Shown: positions 7,017 through 12,212 of the stretch, piece by piece | Position numbering within the stretch: position 1 is the stretch's first letter | How the letters are laid out: every line of letters begins with the position of its first letter | Translations under genes and position numbers: made by a program | Notes under the pieces: generated by a model | What the model was told of the DNA's origin: nothing | Seen by the model: the letters and a program-made list of their open reading frames with translations, nothing else | Database searches by the model: none | From: Eggerthella sp. CAG:368 | Lineage (GTDB): Bacteria; Actinomycetota; Coriobacteriia; Coriobacteriales; Eggerthellaceae | Direction: 5' to 3' | Assembly: GCA_000434775.1 (NCBI GenBank) | Contig: FR895463.1 | Location: 2,694-17,709, forward strand | DNA length: 15,016 nt

Positions 7017-7610
7017 ATGACATACCTACCTCAAGCACAACAAACTCCTTGGCAGCAAAGCGAGGGCCTCAATCTTTCAAAAACTGCAGTGCTGGTAATT
7101 GATGTTTTAGGTGGCGAAGGCGGTGTGGTTCCTGGTCTTGAAACAATGGCAGAAAACGCAGTTTGCATTGTTAAAGCTGCGCGCGAAAAGGGTCTTCCCG
7201 TTGTTTTTTTGAATGATGCTCATCTCCTAGGAATAGATAAGGAGCTTGAGCTGTGGGGTGAGCATGGCATTTGCGGAAGTGATGCTGCGCAGCCCTTAAA
7301 GACGTTTGATCTTCAGGAAAGTGACTTTATCATTCCTAAGCGTAGGTACAATGGCTTTTTTCAGACCGATCTCGATTTAACCCTACGCGAGTTAGGAGTT
7401 GACACTCTTATCGCGTTTGGTTGCGACACCAATATCTGTGTTCTTCAAACGCTTGCTGGAGCATACTTCTTGGGATATAAAACTGTTGTTCCGGCAGATG
7501 CGTGTGGAACTTTCCTTATTGGTACACAAGAACAAGGATTGGAATATTTTTCGCGCTGCTATGACAGTCGTGTGGTTGATACAGAAACCGTTTTGGGATA
7601 CTTGGACTAG
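7017..7610 (+). CDS. Isochorismatase-family cysteine hydrolase
   Basis: A 197-aa cytosolic hydrolase of the isochorismatase/nicotinamidase superfamily. The expected catalytic triad is visible: Asp29 in AVLVIDV, Lys108 in IPKRRYNGFF and Cys141 in FGCDTNICVLQTL. The usual ADACGT segment follows at 160-165. The length fits single-domain members. The substrate cannot be read from the sequence: nicotinamidase, isochorismatase, ureidoacrylate-type and uncharacterised amidases all share this fold. The metal-binding DxHxxxH pattern of classical nicotinamidases is not obvious (only NDAH at 66-69), which makes that role less likely. The ATG at 7017 is preceded by AAAGGG at 7005-7010; the open frame upstream to 6900 lacks coding support. 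Apparently monocistronic, converging on the hydrogenase block. Confidence 0.9.
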   Translation: MTYLPQAQQTPWQQSEGLNLSKTAVLVIDVLGGEGGVVPGLETMAENAVCIVKAAREKGLPVVFLNDAHLLGIDKELELWGEHGICGSDAAQPLKTFDLQESDFIIPKRRYNGFFQTDLDLTLRELGVDTLIAFGCDTNICVLQTLAGAYFLGYKTVVPADACGTFLIGTQEQGLEYFSRCYDSRVVDTETVLGYLD

Positions 7611-7774
7611 AAGTTCTGGATCAAAGACTTTGTATGGTTGCTTCATGAAGGTGCAGAAAGGGCTATAGGAGGCTTGAAGAATAAAAGCATCCTCCGAAAA
7701 CAAAAAGATCTTTCAAAAAACCTCTCGTTGGAAAAGGTCGCCGCTTAATCTTGATCCTCATGCTGGCTGAAATC
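7611..7774. other. Intergenic stretch between the hydrolase gene and the shared terminator
   Basis: No convincing gene was found here. The stretch holds a weak GGAGG/CCTCC pairing (7668-7672 with 7691-7695) and a ten-base palindrome AAAGATCTTT at 7704-7713. It is probably a long 3' untranslated region of the cysteine hydrolase transcript. Confidence 0.4.
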
Positions 7775-7804
7775 AAAGAGGCTCTTCTTTCGAAGAGCCT
7801 CTTT
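7775..7804. terminator. Bidirectional terminator between convergent genes
   Basis: A perfect 13-bp stem pairs AAAGAGGCTCTTC (7775-7787) with its reverse complement at 7792-7804 around a TTTC loop. T-rich sequence follows on the plus strand (TTTATCTATT). The minus-strand read-out also begins in Ts, as the stem ends in AAA/TTT, followed by GATTTCA. It lies 80 bp beyond the hydrogenase stop and 165 bp beyond the hydrolase stop, so it probably serves both. Confidence 0.8.
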
Positions 7805-7883
7805 ATCTATTCGCTCACTGAACGAGTCACTCATTGGAAGGTTACGCAATCGAGTTTTCGAACCGCGCACCGCATTCCACGTG

Positions 7884-9605
7884 CTAGTGGGTGTGGAGTA
7901 AATCATGCGCCTTATGAGAAAGAGGCGTTCCGAGAAAGTTCTCATAAATCTTGGTGATATCAGGGTTGTCGTGAGAACGACGTAACTTGCAAGTGCTATC
8001 AAGACGACGCAATACTTCTTCGCGCGATTCTGCCATCTCGCAGTCCATTACGATGGGCTGCCCGCCTCCGCCAACGCAACCACCAGGGCAGGCCATAATC
8101 TCAACGAAGTCATAGTGAACTTCACCCGCTTCAATGGCATTAACGAGTTCTTCGGCATTTCCAAGACCAGAGGCAATGGCAACGCGAACGGTATTATCTT
8201 CGATGTCAAACGTTGCTTCGCGCCAAGGGAGCACACGGGTTTCTTTTGTTGCGCGAACTTCCTTGAAAGCATCGGGGTCGGCGTTTGTTTTGGTTGCGAG
8301 GAAGTAAGCGCTGCGCAGTGCCGCTTCCATTACACCACCTGTCGCTCCAAAGATGGTACCCGCTCCCGTGTAGTCCTGCATAGGCTGATCAAGCTCGATG
8401 GGTTCAAGGTTGGCTACATCGATGTTTTTACGTTTCAGGAGTCGGCCAACCTCGCGGGTAGTTAAAACGACATCCACGTCAGGGTCGCCGCAGGCGTCAG
8501 TGAAGTCTTCGCGCGCGCATTCGCTCTTTTTGGCAACGCAAGGCATGATGGAAACAGAATAGATAGTTTCAGGGTCAATGCCTTGTTGTTCGGCAAAGTA
8601 GCTTTTAATCAAGGCGCCAAGCATTTGCTGAGGAGATTTTGCGGTTGAAAGATGACGGGCCGTTTGAGGGAAGTGTGAGTTTACGTAGCGAACCCATCCG
8701 GGGCAGCATGAGGTAAACAAAGGCGCCTCAGTGGTTTTCCCGGAAGTGAAAAGCTCTAAAAACTCGCTGCCTTCTTCCATGATGGTTAAGTCGGCAGAGA
8801 AATCTGTCGAGAAAACATAGTCAACGCCTGCCTGTTTTAGGGCGGCTGCTAAAAGGTCAATATCAGATTCTTCTGGAGTTAAGCCAAAAGCGCTTCCCCA
8901 AGCAGTACGAACAGAAGGGGCAATCTGTACCACTACCGTTTTTGATTCGTCGGCAATAGCATCAAAAACTTTATCGCAATCGTCGCGTGCAGTAAGAGCA
9001 CCCGTGGGGCAATGGGTGATGCACTGGCCACAAAGCGCACAGCGCATATCAGGGGCACCTTCGGTGTTAAAAGAAGGAGCAACAGTCGTGCGCTTGCCGG
9101 TTCCTTTGATGGTCCAAGCATGATTAGCCTGAACCTGATCACAGATGCTTACGCAGCGCATGCATTTGACGCACTTCGAGGCATCGCGAATGAGTGTCCA
9201 GTTGGTGTTCCATTCGAATGGTTCGAAGTCTTTTTCAAAGGGCTGTGTGGTGATATTTTCATCGTTACACAGCTGTTGCAGTTTGCAGTTTTCGCTCCGT
9301 ACGCATGAAAGACAGTTTTGGTCGTGCTGTGCCATGAGCAGCTGCAAATTTATACGACGTGCTTCAATTACACGCGCGGAACGCGTATTGATTACCATGC
9401 CCTCTTCAACGGTGGTGTTGCATGCAGGAGCAAGGCGATCGTATCCTTTTATTTCAACCAGGCAAATGCGGCAGGCACCAATTTCGTTGTATTCCTTCAA
9501 AAAACAAAGGGTTGGAATTTCGATTCCAGCATTTTTAGCAGCCTGAAGAACCGTGCTGTTTTCTGGAACGGAAAGGGAAACACCGTTAATCGTAATGTTT
9601 ACCAT
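7884..9605 (-). CDS. [FeFe] hydrogenase catalytic subunit (group A, clostridial CpI-like domain layout)
   Basis: A 573-aa enzyme that interconverts protons and H2 at the H-cluster. Domains in order: plant-type [2Fe-2S] with Cys34, 45, 48, 62; a [4Fe-4S] site with the His ligand pattern His94, Cys98, 101, 107; two [4Fe-4S] clusters with Cys145, 148, 151, 155 and Cys189, 192, 195, 199; then the H-cluster domain with all three signatures, TSCCPGW (Cys300), MPCVAKKSE (Cys356) and EIMACPGGCVGGGGQP (Cys506, 510). The length is almost that of the 574-aa Clostridium pasteurianum enzyme. No signal peptide, so cytosolic. The start at 9605 overlaps the stop of the upstream flavoprotein gene by 7 nt, suggesting translational coupling; an earlier in-frame ATG at 9662 would add 19 residues that do not fit the ferredoxin start. 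Electron exchange is probably with the co-encoded flavoprotein. H-cluster maturases (HydE, HydF, HydG) are not in the window. Confidence 0.96.
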   Translation of the reverse strand: MVNITINGVSLSVPENSTVLQAAKNAGIEIPTLCFLKEYNEIGACRICLVEIKGYDRLAPACNTTVEEGMVINTRSARVIEARRINLQLLMAQHDQNCLSCVRSENCKLQQLCNDENITTQPFEKDFEPFEWNTNWTLIRDASKCVKCMRCVSICDQVQANHAWTIKGTGKRTTVAPSFNTEGAPDMRCALCGQCITHCPTGALTARDDCDKVFDAIADESKTVVVQIAPSVRTAWGSAFGLTPEESDIDLLAAALKQAGVDYVFSTDFSADLTIMEEGSEFLELFTSGKTTEAPLFTSCCPGWVRYVNSHFPQTARHLSTAKSPQQMLGALIKSYFAEQQGIDPETIYSVSIMPCVAKKSECAREDFTDACGDPDVDVVLTTREVGRLLKRKNIDVANLEPIELDQPMQDYTGAGTIFGATGGVMEAALRSAYFLATKTNADPDAFKEVRATKETRVLPWREATFDIEDNTVRVAIASGLGNAEELVNAIEAGEVHYDFVEIMACPGGCVGGGGQPIVMDCEMAESREEVLRRLDSTCKLRRSHDNPDITKIYENFLGTPLSHKAHDLLHTH

Positions 9606-11434
9606 GCTGCACCCCAATCTTTGTTTAATGTATTGAATCCGTGACAGTCGCACCTCAAGCAACGCTGTGCCTCAAGACAAGCCGCCTGGTCAGAAAGGCA
9701 GAATTCGAATTCTGCAAAATCATTTTTTCTTTCTTGCGCCGAACGCTCGGGAACAAGAGCGCGTCCTGCAGCAACGATATCGCGATGACGTGCAGGGGGA
9801 ACGTCTACATCAACTTCAAGCTGGTGATTAAATCCGAGGTAGGAATCAATATTTGCTGCAGCAACTTTTCCTGCTGCAATGGCTTTAATAACAGTTGCAG
9901 GTCCGCTGTTGCAGTCACCTCCAACAAATACGCCCTGAAGCGTTTCAACGATAGTGGCGTCGTTCGAGGTGAGTTGGTCATACCATGTGGGCATTCCCGC
10001 TTCGCTGAAAGGTCCAGACTGAATAGATTGTCCAATTGCAACAACAATATAATCAGCATCGATAACATATTCGGGCTCATCAGAGGCGATAGGTGCGGGT
10101 CTTCCGCCGCGAACTTTGCCGATGACCTGAGGCTTAACTACCAAGCCTGTTGCACGACCGTTTTCAAGGCGTATTCCCACGGGAGCCGTGAGTTCTTTAA
10201 TTTCAACACCTTCCGCAATAGCACCTTCGATTTCTTCGTACAGTGCTGTCATATCTTTTTTGCGGCGACGATATGCGCAGGTTACCGAGCTGGCGCCTAA
10301 ACGGAGTGAGGTACGAACGCAGTCCATGGCAACGTTGCCGCCACCAACAACAACAATCTTTTTACCAGCGAAATCTGGTTGATTATCAAGTCCCATTTCG
10401 CGAAGCATATCAACTGCGGAAATAACGCCGGGCGCATCTTCGTTTTCAATCCCGAGTTTTTTATCACTATGGGCTCCGATAGAAACAAAAATAGCGTCAA
10501 AATCTTTTTCGAGATCAGAGAAGGGAATCTGACCCGTGATGTCTGCATTAACATGGGCTTTTATTCCGGTGGACAAGATGGAATCAATTTCTGCATCAAG
10601 TCGGTTGCGAGGAAGACGATATTCGGGAATACCGTAGCGCAGCATGCCACCGAGCTTAGGCTGACGCTCAAACACTTCAACATCATGGCCCATGAGTTGT
10701 AGATAGTATGCGCAGGTCAATCCAGCAGGGCCACCGCCGACTATCCCAATGCGCTTTCCAGTCTTTGGAAGAGCGGAAGGTGCGGGGACCTCTCCTGCTT
10801 TATCAACGGCAACGCGCTTGAGGTTTCGAATACCCACGGGAGCATCAATACTTAAGCGACGGCAGTGGTTTTCGCAAGGATGCTCACAAATAAACGCGCA
10901 AACCGTTGGGAAAGGGTTGTCACGTCTGATTAAGCGAACGGCATCGGCATAGCGGCCTTCTGCAACTAATGCGATGTATCCAGGAATATCAACATGTGCT
11001 GGACAGTCGATCGAACAAGGTACTCCTGCGGCCGTTATGTCAACTGCATTATCGGCTTGATAGCTCTCAAGCTCTTCCTGAAAGCTATCAAGAGCGAACA
11101 AAACAAGCTGACCAACGCGAATACCAAGTGCGCAGTCTGCACCGTAAGCAATTGCGGTAGCGGTTTTTCTCAATACGTCTAAATCTTTACGAGTACACGA
11201 TCCGTTGCAAATGTGATCGAGCTTTTTGATTATCTGTTCGGTGCCAATGCGGCAGGGAACACATTTACCGCAGGTTTGAACCTGGTACAAGCGAGCCATG
11301 GCGCTACAAGCCTCTAAAGCAGGAATGCCGCTTGATGCAATAGCGATAAACGCACGAGCTTTTTCGTAACTTTGCTCGAGTGCAGTTTGAGCCGCTGAAG
11401 TGCGATCAAGTGTGAGGCGGGCATCAGTTGTCAT
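9599..11434 (-). CDS. Fusion of NuoF C-terminal Fe-S domain with GltD-like FAD/NAD(P)H oxidoreductase
   Basis: A 611-aa cytosolic flavoprotein. Residues about 28-120 match only the C-terminal [4Fe-4S] domain of NuoF/HydB (TCGKCVPCRIGT, Cys55, 58, 61 and Cys101); the NADH/FMN-binding part and the SLBB domain are absent. Residues about 135-200 are the GltD-type double Fe-S domain (Cys140, 144, 179, 183, 187, 191). Then come an FAD Rossmann fold (GIVGGGPAGL, 230-239), an NAD(P) Rossmann fold (VVVGGGNVAMDC, 361-372; the following YRRRKKDM suggests NADPH) and the second FAD segment GVFVGGD (501-507). A Cys-rich tail (Cys579, 586, 592, 595, 597) may hold a further cluster. It likely passes electrons between NAD(P)H and the hydrogenase encoded next. 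True glutamate synthase small subunits lack the NuoF-like part, and no large subunit gene lies nearby. AGAGGA precedes the start. Confidence 0.88.
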   Translation of the reverse strand: MTTDARLTLDRTSAAQTALEQSYEKARAFIAIASSGIPALEACSAMARLYQVQTCGKCVPCRIGTEQIIKKLDHICNGSCTRKDLDVLRKTATAIAYGADCALGIRVGQLVLFALDSFQEELESYQADNAVDITAAGVPCSIDCPAHVDIPGYIALVAEGRYADAVRLIRRDNPFPTVCAFICEHPCENHCRRLSIDAPVGIRNLKRVAVDKAGEVPAPSALPKTGKRIGIVGGGPAGLTCAYYLQLMGHDVEVFERQPKLGGMLRYGIPEYRLPRNRLDAEIDSILSTGIKAHVNADITGQIPFSDLEKDFDAIFVSIGAHSDKKLGIENEDAPGVISAVDMLREMGLDNQPDFAGKKIVVVGGGNVAMDCVRTSLRLGASSVTCAYRRRKKDMTALYEEIEGAIAEGVEIKELTAPVGIRLENGRATGLVVKPQVIGKVRGGRPAPIASDEPEYVIDADYIVVAIGQSIQSGPFSEAGMPTWYDQLTSNDATIVETLQGVFVGGDCNSGPATVIKAIAAGKVAAANIDSYLGFNHQLEVDVDVPPARHRDIVAAGRALVPERSAQERKNDFAEFEFCLSDQAACLEAQRCLRCDCHGFNTLNKDWGAAW

Positions 11435-11457
11435 ACCGTCCTCTTTCTCTATGTATT

Positions 11458-11490
11458 AAGTACTTCACTGACAAAAATATGTACATTATA
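11458..11490 (-). promoter_or_regulatory. Promoter-like region of the hydrogenase operon with two GTAC palindromes
   Basis: On the minus strand a perfect TATAAT lies at 11490-11485, about 50 bases before the start codon at 11434. No clear -35 box was found at the normal distance. Two eight-base palindromes sharing a GTAC core, ATGTACAT (11479-11486) and AAGTACTT (11458-11465), have centres 21 bp apart. The first overlaps the -10 box and the expected start site, so they are candidate operator half-sites for the TetR protein encoded directly upstream. Confidence 0.45.
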
Positions 11491-11549
11491 GAGGAGGTAT
11501 AGCGCACTTTTTAGTAAGAAGATCAGAAACAGTAAATGTTTGTCAAGGC

Positions 11550-12194
11550 TTACTTTTTGCTCGTAAGGATATAGTTGTTTACTGTTTGTAGACGCAGGAT
11601 TATTTCCTCTTCGGAGATACCCTGATAACGACTGATATGCGAAATCGCAAAACGAGAAATGTCAAGCATAAGCTTGTCGGGCAAAAGATAGTAGGTATCT
11701 TCGGCGCTAATCCCTTGGCGTTGGAGCCCCATCATGAGACCCATGATTCCGCTTGATGTGTACTCAAGAAGCGCATAGGTACTCGGATTGAGCTCTTCTC
11801 CATTTGGACAAAGGATAGAAGTCCACATTCTTATGACGCCCGATTTAATTTTTGGATCGATAAGGTCAAGGCCACCTCGTTCGGCAATAAGCCATAGGTT
11901 TTTGATTTGTTGCGTAATGAGATCTCTGTCACTGTCTTTGAGCTTAAATCCTGATGCCACCGAAAAAATAACTTGAGTAATAGTGAAGTTACCCAGCAGT
12001 TCTTCGTTGATTACGCAGTCAACGAGCGCTTCAATATTGGGGTAGTGGTAATAAAAAGAGCCGCGATTACATTGAGCTTCGTCAACAATCATTCCAACGG
12101 TAATGTCTTTATACTCGTGTTCTTCAAGAATCTTCCAAAACGCATTTCGTATGCGAAGATCAGCGCTTTCTTGTTGTTTGGATGGTCGTGCCAT
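11550..12194 (-). CDS. TetR/AcrR family transcriptional regulator
   Basis: A 214-aa regulator. Residues about 10-58 form the TetR N-terminal DNA-binding domain: an N-terminal helix (RIRNAFWKILEE), then the helix-turn-helix ITVGMIVDEAQCNRGSFYYHYPN, whose FYYHYPN ending is the family's recognition-helix signature (commonly FYxHFxxKE). The C-terminal helical domain, residues about 65-214, is divergent, so the ligand is unknown. The ATG at 12194 follows AGGAGA with a seven-base spacer. The gene begins 18 nt after the stop of the CoA-dehydratase activase gene, so the two are probably co-transcribed, and the hydrogenase genes follow 115 nt later. It may repress itself and the hydrogenase unit; this is inferred from position only. 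Confidence 0.88.
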   Translation of the reverse strand: MARPSKQQESADLRIRNAFWKILEEHEYKDITVGMIVDEAQCNRGSFYYHYPNIEALVDCVINEELLGNFTITQVIFSVASGFKLKDSDRDLITQQIKNLWLIAERGGLDLIDPKIKSGVIRMWTSILCPNGEELNPSTYALLEYTSSGIMGLMMGLQRQGISAEDTYYLLPDKLMLDISRFAISHISRYQGISEEEIILRLQTVNNYILTSKK

Positions 12195-12212
12195 GGTCTT
12201 CTCCTGAAACGG

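Noticed and set aside
9641..10300. 219-codon open frame on the plus strand
   Set aside because: It is fully antisense to the GltD-like gene, has an odd Asn/Ser/Cys-rich composition and no domain; an antisense shadow.
9599..11434. Glutamate synthase small subunit (GltD) as the literal annotation
   Set aside because: The NuoF-type Fe-S domain at the N-terminus, the absence of a large subunit gene and the overlap with the hydrogenase point to a redox partner of the hydrogenase instead.
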